From: Dermatemys mawii
Lineage: Eukaryota > Chordata > Testudines > Dermatemydidae
Direction: 5' to 3'
Assembly: GCA_007922305.1 (NCBI GenBank)
Contig: ML677335.1
Location: forward strand, 36,896,642-36,960,641
Length of the DNA: 64,000 nt
Of this stretch, positions 33,441 to 46,208 are shown in pieces. A program made the translations under genes and the position numbers. The notes beneath the pieces were generated by a model, which had not been told where the DNA came from, searched no databases, and worked only from the letters and a program-made list of their open reading frames with translations. Each line of letters opens with the position of its first letter. Position 1 is the stretch's first letter.

Positions 33441-34011
33441 TTGTTTTATAAAAGAGAAATATTTTGTCCTGGTGAGATCTGTCAGAAATGTAATGCAGGG
33501 AAATTACTATGCTCACACTACAAACAACTTGAGAAATATGACATTTCTTCCAGCAGTGTATTCTGTACACAGGGGTCATAGAGCTGTGCTACATACAAAC
33601 GATGGCCCTAATTTGATATAAATGAGCCCCTGAATAGGGATAGTTGAATATTTTAAGCTTGGCTTTCAATGGAAAACTGGGTTTTCTGCTGAACAAGTTT
33701 TTTGTAATACGTTTTTGCTTTCCATGGGAGATGGGGACGGGTGCATAAGAAAACAAAATATTTTGATTCTGAAATACTGCTGCAGTGCCTCATGGACCCA
33801 TTCATCTCTATGAGCTGGGCTCTCCAGATGGACCTCATCTTCTATGATGCACTTTCTCCCCTCCTCAAGGTCATGATCATGATGCATGATGGGGGATGTA
33901 GGCCAAGCAGGGGATCCAGACTACAGAGGAGAATAGGAGCATGAGGCACCTAAACTACTCCCATGAGGCACCACAGCAGCATTTCAGAACTAAAATATTT
34001 CAGGGTTTGAT

Positions 34012-34058
<47 letters not shown>

Positions 34059-35865
34059 GTTCTCGTGGCCTGGAGGGGAAAGAGGAGAGAATTCAGACCA
34101 GCCCTAACTCTGTGGCATTACACTGAAGTTTGAGGGGTGGGGAAGTCTGCCATTGTGTTTATTATAATCCTAATCCCCTGACTTCCTGCTAATAGATCAT
34201 CTCTACCATGATACTCATGAAATGCAAAATACAACTTATACAGTTCTTGATGTCTCTAAAAAACCGAGGACCTTTTTAAAACTGATAAGAAAGTCAGTGC
34301 TGTCAAATGCAGGGAAAACAGCTGTCCTTTATTTTCTCAACAAGCACGTGCTCTGTAATGTTTCCCATCACTCTCCCACCAAAAATAATTAAGATAAAAA
34401 CTGACACTTTCCTGCAGGCTGCTATGATTATTCAACTATAGCTTATTACTCATGTATTTCTGCTTTGCTTTGAGTCATTAGTTTGGCACTGCAGACTGAA
34501 TTAAATTATTGTATCATTCTTTCGTAAAGGCATCTTAAGCTGTCTTGATATGATAATGCCTCTTAAAAAGCTGAAGCTGGTGATAAGAGAACTCCTTGTT
34601 TATCAGAGATCTTATGCTATGGTAGGTCAGCAGAAAGACAACATATTCAGAGACTCTTACTTGTCTCTATTGTTTTAAACGAACATTTACAAAATATATC
34701 AGTCATCAGGAGAAGTTTCCTTCTAAAAGGTGGAGATTGAAATCTGATTCTTGATCAGTTGAGAATTTGTAATTTTAATTATATCACACATACTGCTTTA
34801 TCATTGTAGGTCACATGACTATGCTGCTACCATTTGTAATGTGCTGTGGGAGTAAAAATTATATTTAAAAATACAAACAGTGTATGTAAGGCCAAATTTT
34901 GCTTTGTATTTGGGTCCCTTTGTACAGTCTTATAAATCAGTTACATCAGCCTCACCTGCAATTACATCGAGGGTTCCATCAGAAGAATCTACCCCAAAGA
35001 TTTGACAACAGATGCCAATGGAAAGAGAGGCTGATCAAATTTTGGTCCTAACCACCGGTGACCCCATACATAAAGACACCATGATCTCTAACTAACCCAT
35101 TAACATACATTATAGAGAATACTTAGACCCAGTCTTCCTGCCACTCATGGCAAGATCATCACAAATTCATTGCAAGTGTGGTGGTCTGATACCAGACATC
35201 CAATAGAAGGCACTGCTGTCATTGCCAGTATAACACAGAACTTTGACTATGTGTGTTCAGCTGCAACAATAAAATCCTGATTTCTGATCACAGGATTTCT
35301 GTTTTGCTGAATCATAAAATAATGGCCAACAGTCAGCCTTGTCAACAAGCCTTCATGTCCAACGCTATCACAAACCATTCATTAAACAGCAGCCAATTTA
35401 TTGCTTTATCTGACACTACTGCACCTACTCTGACTTCACCTTTGCTGCAAGTTTACATGTCATGTAGTTTCAAGTAAACACATGGGCACAAGTTCTAACC
35501 CTCCACAACAGGGAGCCCTTTCCTACTCCTGTCCCACAAAGCAGCTGTGGTTGAATTACACCAGTCTGATCATGTTATGGGGCATGCTCATCATCAAAGC
35601 AATCCCTTGTGTTAACCGGTGGTATTACAGGGTTGGTTGCACCCAAGTTTGTCTGGCGTTCTAGCTTTATTGAAGTCTGTGACTTCTAAGTTCCAGGTCA
35701 CTTTTAAAACCCAGTCCTCTTCCAGTTAACAGAAGTGCAACCAGGCTGACTCCCATAGTTTATGGGCCTTTATGTCCAGCCCTCAGTCCCCCTTGGAGAT
35801 TTTGTTAGTCTTTGCCTCTCCATTCTGAGGCTCATACACTCTTCTTTATTAGGGACAATGTCTGG
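33441..35865. other. Gene-free stretch with a 36-base C run
   Basis: Apart from the C run at 34013-34048 and the A tract after it, I see no gene and no clearly bounded repeat. Confidence 0.45.
34013..34058. repeat. Homopolymer C36 followed by A10
   Basis: Thirty-six consecutive C residues (34013-34048) are followed directly by ten A residues. Such a run can form an i-motif on this strand and a G-quadruplex on the other. It is also a typical site of sequencing and assembly error, so the length should not be trusted. Confidence 0.9.
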
Positions 35866-35997
35866 CAGTGGTTTTCAACCTTTTTTTCACTTGCAGACCT
35901 CTAAAAAATTTCAAATGGGGGTGAGGACTTCTTTGGAAATCGCAGACATTGTTTGCGGACCTCCAGGGGTCCATGTACTACAGGTGGAAAACCACCG
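35866..35997. mobile_element. hAT-type MITE, 132 bp
   Basis: The element starts CAGTGGTTTTCAACCT and ends, on the other strand, CGGTGGTTTTCCACCT, the CAGNGNTT-type terminal inverted repeats of hAT transposons. The body (GCAGACCTCTAAAAAATTTC ... GCGGACCTCCAGGGGTCC) has no coding capacity. The 8-bp flanks ATGTCTGG and ATGTGGAG share five of eight bases and may be a decayed target duplication. Confidence 0.65.
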
Positions 35998-36903
35998 ATG
36001 TGGAGGGAATCCCCCCCACACACACACACTGCTCTGGGATCCAGTTCAAGGATCCTGTGTTGGGCTGTTAAGGACTTCTCTTTCCAATCTCCTGCCACCT
36101 CCCAGGGCTACTCCTACTTTTCCTTGTTCATCCTTGTGTCTCCATGGCTGCAGATTCTGTGGCTTATGGGGGAGGTTGGGAGGAAGAGGAGGAGAAATGT
36201 CCTGACAATCTTCCATGTCCTAATTACTGAGTGAAATCTGAGAGAGAAGAGCTGACAAACTAATGATCATTATTCAGTCATGGACATATGGTAGGAAGAC
36301 ATATTAAAGTTAATAAAGGAAAGATCACATTCAGTAAAATAAAAATTAATTTGGTCACTATAGGAATTAGCATAAAAATATCAGATTCAGGACTTACAGG
36401 GAGCTTCACCTATAAGTTAACCTGCTCTGGGTTAAGTGATCTATGCAACCTGATTTACATTCAGCACCATACATTTCAAAATCCTAATCAATAGATTTGG
36501 AAATATGATCCTGGCCTCGTTTAAGAGATCTACATCCAGACTAAAAAAGTACCTTGAAATATATGGAGTCCTAATGATAAAAGCAAATACTTACGCAGTC
36601 AGGTCACAGTTCTCCTTTGGCACTTTATAGGTGTACATCAGAATTCTGGATTTGGTATAAGAGTGTGTGTATGTATAGCTGTGGGTTGGGCAAAATGTTA
36701 TTGAAGCTGCAGGGTGTAATTGCCACCCTTCACTTAGGATAGCTGTCAAACAAACAAACAAACAAAAGGCAGATAAGCTCCTTTATAGCAGCCCCATCTG
36801 AAAAAAGGGCATAGGTAGGTCTGCACAGGGATTAGAAGTAGGCAGGTGGAAGGCTTCACTGTGTATTGTTTTGGTAAGCATGTGAGAGCACACACATGTG
36901 GTG
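35998..36903. other. Gene-free stretch
   Basis: A CAAA microsatellite (about 36747-36766) is the only repeat recognised, and no exon is seen. Confidence 0.45.
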
Positions 36904-37376
36904 TGTCAGGCACTAGGGACTGCAGCAGAGCTATTCTCCAGGCACCAAAAGAGCACAGCTGGCTTGAGGACTGGCTATGCCACCAGTTCGGCTGGGAAGG
37001 GCCAGCAGATAGGCTCTTAAGCCAGCAGCAGCTCAGTGTCAACTCAATGCCCATGCCCACCACTAACTGTGACTGCTCCTGCACTGCCTTGTGCGTAATG
37101 CCCCTGCCTTGCCTCAGCTCTGTCCCTGCCTGATACCCACCTTTACCTTTACCCACCTTTCTTGTGATACTAACTCTGACGCTTGGCCCTAGTTCCTACC
37201 TCCAGCTTTGACTCTGGTGCCCGGTTCCTGACCTCCGGTTTGACCTGTGGATCTGGCTTCTGACTACTGCCTCCACCTCTGACCCTAGGCCTGCTTCTTA
37301 ATGCCTGCTCCGACCATTGGGCATTATGTTTGTTCTGACCACTAGGCTAGACCACCCAAATTCCAGTCACCTGACA
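36904..37376 (+). mobile_element. Candidate short solo LTR, 473 bp
   Basis: The segment begins TGTCAGG and ends CCTGACA, giving TG...CA termini with a 7-bp inverted repeat. The 3' half is pyrimidine-rich and made of irregular CTGAC/CTCTGAC-type units (about 37130-37370), as seen in some reptile LTRs. Flanks TGGTG and CGGTT share only GGT, so the target duplication is weak. There is no coding capacity. Confidence 0.45.
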
Positions 37377-39099
37377 CGGTTGGGGGAAGGGGACTCTAGG
37401 AGCAGACTTCAAGAGAGAAGGAGCAGGAGGACACACAGCATGGACAAGCAAACTGTGTGACCCTAAAAGAAGCTTAGTGAGAGAGAGCATTTGGGCTTGG
37501 TGCTAGCTCAAAGATTTGGATCTGTAAACAAGGCAATCATCTCATGTTGATTTGATTCCTCCCATGTTCAGGGAAACACGTTCATTCTTTGTAGATAAAT
37601 AATATTGCATCTAATGGACCTACAATGAACAATTTCTCCTCCTAACTGCCACAGCCTGAGAGCTCCCCAAATTTTTGGCTAGCCATTTAGGCCATACCCA
37701 CATTAAATATCTAAATTTGAAGAACATTACATTTAGAATGTCTGATTGCCTGAAGAAAAGATGCCCACGCAACTACAATTCTGATGCCTGCTGCATGTGC
37801 ATTACGATAGAGTTTTGCCCACTATCACTTCGGAGGCCTGTGGCAGTAGCAGTAACAGAACTGTAATCCAGTCCACTCACCAGTAGGTGCCCCCTTGTGT
37901 CCAGGAGTAGCATACCAGTTCTCCCACTAGGCTAGGGCCCCCTGCCAATGACTGCTCTAGTACTATGGGATTTCTTTGCCTAGTAACTCATCCATGACTC
38001 AGCCCTCTGGCCAAGTCACAGACTTGAGTCCACCCCTTCCAGGGTCACAGTTATCTAAACTAGAAGTCCAAAACTGTCTAACAGAAACTAAAATCCTTCC
38101 ACCTTCTCTGGGGCTTTTTCTCAGCCAATCCTCAGTTCACCCTGCTGCCCTCATTCTGGGTTTGACCACCATTGTATGCTCCCTCCTTGGGGCTGGTAGG
38201 AAAACACAGTCCTATCACCATTTAGTCTGGGTTCTGGCACAGGGCTCTGTGCTGCAGAGCTAGGTCAGCTCCTTTATTCCTATTGCAGTTTTTCCTGGAG
38301 CACTTCCTACCTCATCTATTTACTTTCACCTCTGGATCTCCCACATTCTTCCCCATTGGATCAGGGTGCCTCCTTGCATGGAGGGCTTTCTTTACTCACT
38401 TTCTTCTCAGCAACTTCTTTTCCTATGCTCAGTTTTTCCTAGCAGTCTCTACAAACACAGCTGCAGTCTTCTTTAATGCAGGAATCTCACCTGATTCCTC
38501 TCAGGTAGGACAAATCCGATAATCCATGTGGTCCTTCTTCCAGGCTCTCCAACCAACAGGGCAAGACACCCTGTTATAAGAACTCAACTCTTCCTGGGTT
38601 CCAGTCCAATGTCATACCCACAAGATAACATCCTTGCTCTCCTTACAAATCTTTACTATCCATTCTGTACACTGAAGGTAGGAGTCCTACAAAATAGGTA
38701 ATGTGATCTGTAATTAAAGACTATAACATGATGCAAATGCAAAAGGGTTAAAGTAAGGTTAAACAGATAAACTTATTTCTGTCATTTTTAAACTTCAGAA
38801 TGCTTGACTTTGCAACCTTCATGTTATGTCAATGTAGAATTTTTGCATATAATTTCCTTTTTTAAAAAAATGAAACCTTTAAACAAAAATCCATAATGTG
38901 GAACCCTATTGATCCCTGCATAGGTTATCAGCTGTAGATCCACAGTACAGACTCTGCTTGAGCTAGAGGGGTAACTGATAGCAATACTAGGCTGTTATTC
39001 TCTATTTGGACCAGGAGGACTGGGGCAGGGCAACTGTGACCCAGGGACTTCTTGATGCAAACTGGCAGAGTCACTGTCAGATATATGGACAATAATTTA
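37377..39099. other. Gene-free, probably repeat-derived stretch
   Basis: The part at about 37860-38620 is pyrimidine-rich and reads like LTR or retroelement-derived DNA, with tracts such as CTCAGCCCTCTGGCCAAGTC. I cannot define its ends or family. No gene is seen. Confidence 0.35.
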
Positions 39100-40290
39100 C
39101 TAAAGAATGGCATGCGAGATCTCTAGAGAAAGCCAATAGCCTATTGGTCATCATTATCATGGTGAACATATGTATGGATATTTAAGTTATGTATCTACAT
39201 GGAAATTATGTTCTTAAAACCTTGCACTTAAGGTGACATGACTCAGATAGGTTCCTTTCAGGCAGAGGATAATGGACACACCTCTGTCCACTTATTGTGT
39301 GTCTTACAATGCCAGTATATTTGCATACTAAGTCACCAGCTAATCAAGACTGCAAAAATTGACAAGAAATCACATCATCTACAGGACAGAACAAACAGCA
39401 GGAGAGGGTCCTCTTTATGAATAAAGATTAAAGGATTGTTTTAATACATCTGGGGCTGCAAAGAGACACCCAGGATCCTTTACCTAGGAGATCAACTAGC
39501 AGCGTGTTTTGTCTCATTGAAACAGGGCCTCCTTGGTCCTCCTTCTGTCTCAGTCTACAAACTATGCAAAGACCCTTGAGCTGGTCCAACACCTTGTGCA
39601 GTTTATTTACAAATAGAGTCCCACTACCTTCACAACATATACAGCTGCTGTAACAAGCAGTGCTGACTCAGTCTTTCTTGCCTGGCACTCTGTGACACTC
39701 ATGTAAAAAGGATCACAGTCAGGCCTGGCTGAGAAATGCTGATGGACTTTGGGGTGGACTTCGCTCAATAAGAAAGGAAAGTATTTAGTTAAATAAGTCT
39801 AGATTCTAGAATTCATGTTATGATTTTATCTGTGACCATTCTTTTCAATGCTTCAACCTGCCATCACTTGAATTTCTGTACTTCTTTAAATAAACTGTTA
39901 CTTGTTTTCATATAAATGTATCTAAGTTCTCTGTGTTAGGCAGAATGGTGATCAGAGGTGGAACTTATAAGCTGTGGTGTACTGTTACTTGGGGAGCAGC
40001 AAATCTGTGAATGCTGGAAGCACACAGTGGACCAGTTGCTGAACACCCCAGGGAGATGCTTGGAGGCCTTGGCGTGTGTCTATCGCTAACCTGCAAGGGG
40101 GCAGAGGGAGAGAGAGAGAGAGAGCATGGAGTGTGTGCCAGCCTAGAAGGGAGTACTTGTGTTGCCTGTGGCTGGTGAAGCTGGAGACCTGACCCATGGT
40201 CAAGCACAGATAAGGCTCCCTCATGCTAATGGAAGGTGGTAGTAAGGTGCCTCACAATACTCAGTATCCCCAGGAAGCATCACAGAGCCA
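39100..40290 (+). repeat. LTR-like interspersed remnant (copy C)
   Basis: It shares AAATTATGTTCTTAAAA (near 39202) and neighbouring blocks with the remnants at 2.8 kb and 62.8 kb. An AATAAA-type signal lies at about 39890, and the 3' part carries a GA microsatellite (about 40107-40125). Termini are not resolvable and there is no coding capacity. The assignment to an LTR family is inference. Confidence 0.35.
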
Positions 40291-40589
40291 TGACATACTT
40301 TGCTAGACAGCAATGAATGGCGAAAGCCAGAATTGTTGGGTTCTAGTCCTTCTTCTGAAGGGGAGTGGAGTCTAATGGTTACAGACAAGAATGATGTCTA
40401 ATGGTTACAGATAAAAGACAAGCACACAGATTTGGCACATTCTTTCAGAAACGCAGTGTGTTTGTGGATGAGACATGAGGGAACCATTTTGTAAACTTGT
40501 GTTTTATTTCTAAAAGGGGGTGGCGGAGGATACTTATCTGCCTTCTAATGTAGTGATATGATAGCAAACACTCAATAATAAGAGCTGTT

Positions 40590-41735
40590 AAGTGCACAGG
40601 ATTATTAGTTACAAAGGGATCTCACAAAGCTGCATGACTGAGCAACAAAATGGCAGATGAAATTCAATGTTGATAAATAATGCCCCATTGGAAAATGTAA
40701 TCCTCGCTAAACATAGAAAATGATGGGTTATAAATGAGCTGTTCCTACTCAAGAAAGAGATCTTGGAATCATTGTGGATAGTTGTCAGAAAACATCTGCT
40801 CAATCACCAGCAGCAGTCAAAAACGCTAATAGAATGTTAGGAAAAGGATAGATGATACAAAGACAATATCATAATGCTACTATAAAACTCCATGGCATGC
40901 CCACATCTTGAATACTACATGCATTTCTAGTTATCCTAAAAGATATATTAAAATTGGAAAGTATAGAAAAGGACAACAAAAATGATTAGGGGTACGAAAG
41001 AGCTTCCCTATGAAGAGAGACTTAAAAGACTGGGACAGCTCAGCTTGGAAGAAACGAGAAAAAGGGGAGGTGGGGATATGATAGAGATCTATGAAATCTA
41101 TGAATGTTATGGAGAAAGTAAGTGTTATTTACCTTTTTGCAAAACACAAAAACTATGAGTCATCCAAAGAAGTTAATAGGCAACAGGTTTAAAACAAATA
41201 CATGGGACCCTTGCTAGAACATGCATCTATATAATGTGAATTCGGGTATAACAATCACTGCCATGAATCCCAAAATAGAACATGGTCATTTTATTTCATT
41301 TTGTTTTAATGTGGTCCACACTATAATGGAGTACTTGGCATGGATCCCAAACCCTGCGTTCCAGTGAGGGTCTGGTGTATATGGAAGTACTTCATCACAC
41401 AACAATTAACCTTTAAAACTTGTAATCAGGAGTTGCTGTGAAGGCCAAAAAAATAAAAATAAAAAACTAAAAAGAATTAGGTAAGTTCACGGTGAATAAA
41501 TCTATCAATGGCTATTAGCTAAGATGGTTAGGGACACAAGCCCATTTTCCAGGTGTACCTAAATCTCTGACTGACAGAACTGGCGATTGATCGGCAGGGG
41601 ATGGATAACACGATAGTTGCCCTATTCTGTTGATTCCCTTTGAAGCATCAAGCACTGGCCACTATTGGAAGACAGGATACTGGAGTAGATGGACCATTGA
41701 TCTGACCCAGTATGACCATTTTTACGTTTTAATTA
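40590..41735 (+). mobile_element. CR1 LINE, 3' portion
   Basis: This is the longest CR1 copy in the window. It holds the end of the reverse-transcriptase gene region and 3' UTR as seen in reptile CR1s: CTTGGAATCATTGTGGATAG (near 40765), GACAACAAAAATGATTAGGG (near 40975), AGGTTTAAAACAAATA (near 41186) and the tail GATACTGGAGTAGATGGACC (near 41675). The frame is scrambled by many indels and no ORF survives. It is interrupted by a 177-bp MITE at 41201-41377. Confidence 0.85.
41201..41377. mobile_element. 177-bp pogo/mariner-like MITE nested in CR1
   Basis: The left end CATGGGACCCTTGCTAGAAC and right end (other strand) CACCAGACCCTCACTGGAAC match at 14 of 20 bases. The insert sits between TA dinucleotides (41199-41200 and 41378-41379). 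The CR1 sequence resumes directly after it (GGAAGTACTTC). The TA duplication and CAGACCCTCGCTA-like ends point to the Tc1/mariner-pogo superfamily. It is non-coding. Confidence 0.62.
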
Positions 41736-44227
41736 ATACTAATAAATGGATGGGTTTAGAAGTTATGGTCTCATCCTAGTTCCCCAATAAGCACTCAGAT
41801 ATCCCTGAGACAAAAGCAAAGCCGTTGGAGCTCTAGCTCCGTAGAGCTGGGAGCACATTCTATGCAGATGAAACATTCAAGGATTTTTAGCAGCAAGCCA
41901 ACAAAAATCTCTGGTAGTTTGCAAATGGCTAGTTTCAGAGGCTTATAACTTGCCCAAATGTGGGTAGATTTTCATGGAAACAGCAAATGCACTTCTAGGA
42001 CCCCAGCACTACCTCCCCACTCCTCAGCAAAGTTTCAAGTCCCTGCTCCAAACCGCAGACCCACAGTGGTGCCTTAAAGAAATGGTTAGGAAAAAAATTA
42101 ACAGTAGCAAAACTACCTATTTACAATTCAGTTGCACAATTTGTGGTGCAAGAATTCTCTCTGTGTTATGTTTGTACGGAGCCTAGCCAAATGGCATGCT
42201 AATGCATGCCTGCAGCTCCTAGGTGCTACCATAAAAAACAAACAGTAATAGGTAACTTTAATAGGCTCTGCCTACAATAATATATATATTAAAAACAAAG
42301 TAATACAGATTATTCATCATTTTGTTTTAGAGTAACAAAACTGAATTATATGGTGGGGTGACATTTCTTAGTTTAAAACTTACTGATCCTCCTTTCAAAT
42401 AGATATGATTTTTGGCAGTTAGATCCACTCATCCAAATCCCCTCCCCATCCCAAAATATAAAAATGTTGCAGTTCATTGCCTGCATTCCTCTGGGCTGTT
42501 ACTTTCATGAACTTGAAGAATAGAGCAAGGACCCAAGAGAGAAAGACAAGGGGAACATTAAATGCCTACAGCAGATAACACAAAAGTAGGTTACTGCTGT
42601 ATACTGCGTCTTCATAGATTCTAAAGTACACAGATAGCCATGTCTTCACTTCCCACCACTAATGGTTGATGGAAATATTTATAAGAGTTAATGCATCATG
42701 CAGTTAAATTAACTATAATCACTGAGCTCTCTATATTGTAGCTTAGACAAACCTATCTTGCTTAGATTTTTATGTAGTATTTGTATTGACTAAACAACTT
42801 CTTGTCTCTCAGTGGTGACTGTGTGACAGATCAGCATATAACTAAGGGGAGTTCTTTGCCTCAGTTTCTGTAGAATGAACAGTAAGGCTTAATTAAACTA
42901 AAAAACCTCAAGCACTTGAACAAATATGTCCACCCACTGTGTGCCCCAAAACAGGTTTAGGAAGGGGAACAATAGGGATTCATCCATATTGCTCATTCTC
43001 AGCACTGATTGAGAATTTGACTATTTGTTGTTTATTATAAGACATTGTGCTGCATAATTTATTTGATAAATGGGTGTTTACCACAATGGACAATGAGGTA
43101 TGACCTGAAATAATTTTTCTGCCTTATGCTAACTATATTGGACTGTGACTCCACAAGAACCCTGAACAAATTGGTTTGACTGACCCAGATAACCAAGGAG
43201 CAGGTAAATCACTGCTCTGTCAACATACAATCAGCTCTTTTGCAGCAGTAATATTTCTAAGTTAACCAGGCCTTTTCAGTCCTCCTATAATACCTCCCAT
43301 GTAACCTAGACACATCTGGTCTCTGCTCTAAGAAATCAGCTGCTGACAGAGTAACAAAATATATACACCAAAGTTAGGGGAATAAAAAGTTGTGACTGAA
43401 AGGAAAAATGTGCAGTGAACCCAAGAAGTCAATTCAGAGACTCTTGACAAGTTTTATCAACATTTACCTACAAAGTGCTCTCACGGGAAAGGTAGCTTTT
43501 GTCTTCATTTTTAATTCTCGTCCAGGAGATGATGCCTTGTGTAAAGCATTGATGAGCCAAAGATGTATATGGTTAACAAAAGCCCACGGCCTCTTATAGT
43601 GAGCACAAGGACTTAAAGATCTTAACTTTAGTATTGCAAGAGCTCTTATACATAATAGGATGTTAACACCTTCTGTGTCATTGTCATGAGAGGAAACCAG
43701 CTTGTCTGGCCTCACCCTCATCTCAGGATGGTGGTGAGTTTTTGCTGGGGTTGCCTGCACAACACCACACTGACTATGTTAAAGTTAGGTGGGCAGTCTA
43801 AGTCAGGTACGGTGATTGTGTGCAGTGGAGGATTATGTAGCAATAGGGAACAGGCTGCATCTCTTAATTTTCAGTACTTGTTTTTAAAGGGGTAGAATTT
43901 CTAATGAAATCGTTGTGTTATTTTCTTTGCCCGGGGTGGGGGTTAGCTTCATTCTACTGAACACACCTTTCAACCTCATTGCTTTTAGCCAAGTTTATTT
44001 GTTTGTTTTGGAATGCCTCTGTTTATGGTGAGCAAAAATCAAACATTTACATCAGGTAGCTGTTTCAGGTCCATGGGAGAGAAATCTTACCGTGGCAGAT
44101 CTTGTGAAAGCCATCAAAGCAGAACTCCTCCCAGGCAGGCAAAAACTCATAGTAAGAATATGTGGTCACAGCAGTTATACCCAGGTAGGGAATAATTTTA
44201 AGTGTTCTAAGTTTTTAACATAGATAA
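41736..44227. other. Gene-free stretch
   Basis: No exon or bounded mobile element was recognised in this 2.5-kb stretch. Confidence 0.45.
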
Positions 44228-44745
44228 GATGACTGTCTTTCCCACTCACCTTTCAATTCCATTTCCACCATCTTGTGAGGTACCCTCCTTCCTGTCCCTC
44301 TCCCCATTCTTCACTATATACCCTTGGTCCCCTTCCAATCTGTCCTTTCTCCTAGTGCCATCTCCATATGTCTTGACTTCTGTCTTTCCACAGTCCGTCT
44401 TCTCCTTTTGTATCCTGCCCTCCTTTCATTCCCTGACCCATTGCATGTTTATTGCTATCTCCCTGCGGGTACTGTTACGCCATCTCCTCTACCCATAGCT
44501 CCCATAGGATCCTCAATTTCTTCTCATGTTCCCCTGACACAAGGCATACACATACTCTTGCCTCACCTGAACCTGAGCCTGCCCCCGGCACTCCTGTTCA
44601 TCCCTCTCCCCTTGTTCTCACCCACACCATGTATGCCATCCTTGTCTTTCCAAAAGCTCCCATTCCTCCACTGATTCATCCAACTACTTCCATATTTCAC
44701 CTGCCCTCCTCTCCCATTCTTCATACCCCCTCCTAGGATCTATCC
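44228..44745. repeat. Strongly strand-biased pyrimidine-rich tract
   Basis: About 520 bp in which C and T dominate the + strand and G is rare, with many CCCTCC/CTTCCTG-type strings. The open frames across it are compositional artefacts. Such tracts can arise from decayed CT-rich simple repeats. Confidence 0.6.
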
Positions 44746-44989
44746 TGCTGTCTTTCATGCCAGTCTTATACCTGGTTGTGATTTAGTTAAGAGGCTACTC
44801 TTGCATCAAAGTGGGTGTGTGTATATATATATGTAAACTGTCATCTTGATATCATCTTAAACCTCACATCCAATTCCCTCAAAAATACCCAGGATGCATT
44901 TCTCCTCAGTAAGACCAGTAGATCTAAACCCCTCATTGTTACATAGTGCTGCCTTCAGTTTGTTTTTCACATCTACCCATTGTCTTTTG

Positions 44990-45120
44990 TCTCATACTTC
45001 AATTGTAAGCTGGGATCATAGTTTTCCTTGTGTGTTTGTGCAGTTCCTAGCACAAAGGGGTTTTGGATCCGGACTAGGGCCCCTATGTGCTACAGTATAC
45101 AAGTAATTAATAACTATAAC
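44990..45120 (+). repeat. L2/CR1-group LINE tail
   Basis: The order ATTGTAAGCTGGGATCATAG, TGTTTGTGCAGTTCCTAGCA, CAAAGGGGTTTTGGATCC and a TAATTAATAA tail matches the 3' end of an old amniote L2-like LINE (TTGTAAGCTC...CAGCACCTAGCACA...). It is strongly diverged and 5'-truncated. Confidence 0.5.
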
Positions 45121-45329
45121 AGTTTCAGGGGCCACTTTTATGCTAGAGGCTAGGCCTAGAATTCAGGGGATTAAAAGATAACCTAAAGCAACTTTTGTTG
45201 TCCACTTCTACTGTGTGCTACACTTCCCAAGTGGCACCACTTAGAAGTAGGACCACACTGTTTTAAATCTGCTGAGGGAGGGACACCTCTGCAGTGCGCC
45301 CTTGTGACCCAATGGAGCACTACTCACCC

Positions 45330-46203
45330 TGTCATGGTATCTTGGACAGTCGGCTAACTCCCCATGGCAGTCTGGGCTTTAGCTCTCCAGCTAGTGCCCT
45401 CTTTAGGGCACTCTTGAATCCACCTGCCGTGGGATATTAAAATCCAAAGGAATGCAAAGAACTGAAAACAGGAGATCTGTTCTCTGTCCTGGCCAGCCTT
45501 GAACTGAGCTGGGCCATCTCCTTTTATCTCCCTGTAACGGCATGGCACCCATCTCTCATGAGCGCCCCTTCTGGTCAGATGTGTCTGTGGCCTTTAAACA
45601 GTCCCAGCCTTGGTACTGAACAGTACCCACAGGGCTTCCTCTCTGAGGCAATGGTTTCACCCTCTTGGTCTGTTCTGGCCTCTCTTCTCCATCTGGACCT
45701 CTTAATAGTTCAGTTCCCTTTCCAGAGATTTATTATGCTCCATTTGTAGACCACCTCCCCAGTGGCACTGTGTCCCTTCAGCAAAACTGCCTTCAGTTCC
45801 CCAGGCCTCTTCCCTGGAGCTCCAGTCTTCACTAGTGCCTCATCCTTAGCTCAGGGCTCTTCTAAATCCAGGCCCACCTGCCAGCCAGGAACTCTTCCTC
45901 ACTCTCCTGTTCCCAGAACTGAGCTGTCCATGGTGCTGCAGTTCTCTTCGGCCATCTAGGAGCACCATCTGTACTCCTCCGACTCCCACAAGGAACTGAC
46001 TGTCTCTGGATTCGCAGCTCCTTTTTATATGGCCCTCCTGGCCCCTGATAGGCTACTCCCTGCAGACTTTCTGATTGGCTGCTTCCTGCACAGTCCCTCT
46101 AGGCCACTTGGAGGGCCTCTCTGTTGCTTCTTTCCTGGGATGGGTGTGGCAGGACCCTGAGCCCTCCAACATAGGACCTCGAGGTCTAGTCCACCCCATC
46201 ACA
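45330..46203 (-). mobile_element. Solo LTR, 874 bp, TSD CACCC
   Basis: On the - strand it starts TGTGATGG and ends CCATGACA. A perfect 5-bp repeat CACCC flanks it (45325-45329 and 46204-46208). A TATA box reads CATATAAAAA on the - strand (about 46031-46022), and an AATAAA signal lies at 45734-45729, giving a credible U3-R-U5 layout. No internal retroviral genes remain. It is unrelated in sequence to the solo LTR at 16356. The family is not identified. Confidence 0.82.
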
Positions 46204-46208
46204 CACCC

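Noticed and set aside
39100..40290. A third solo LTR with defined ends
   Set aside because: No TG...CA pair with a matching 5-bp duplication could be found, so it is kept only as an LTR-like remnant.
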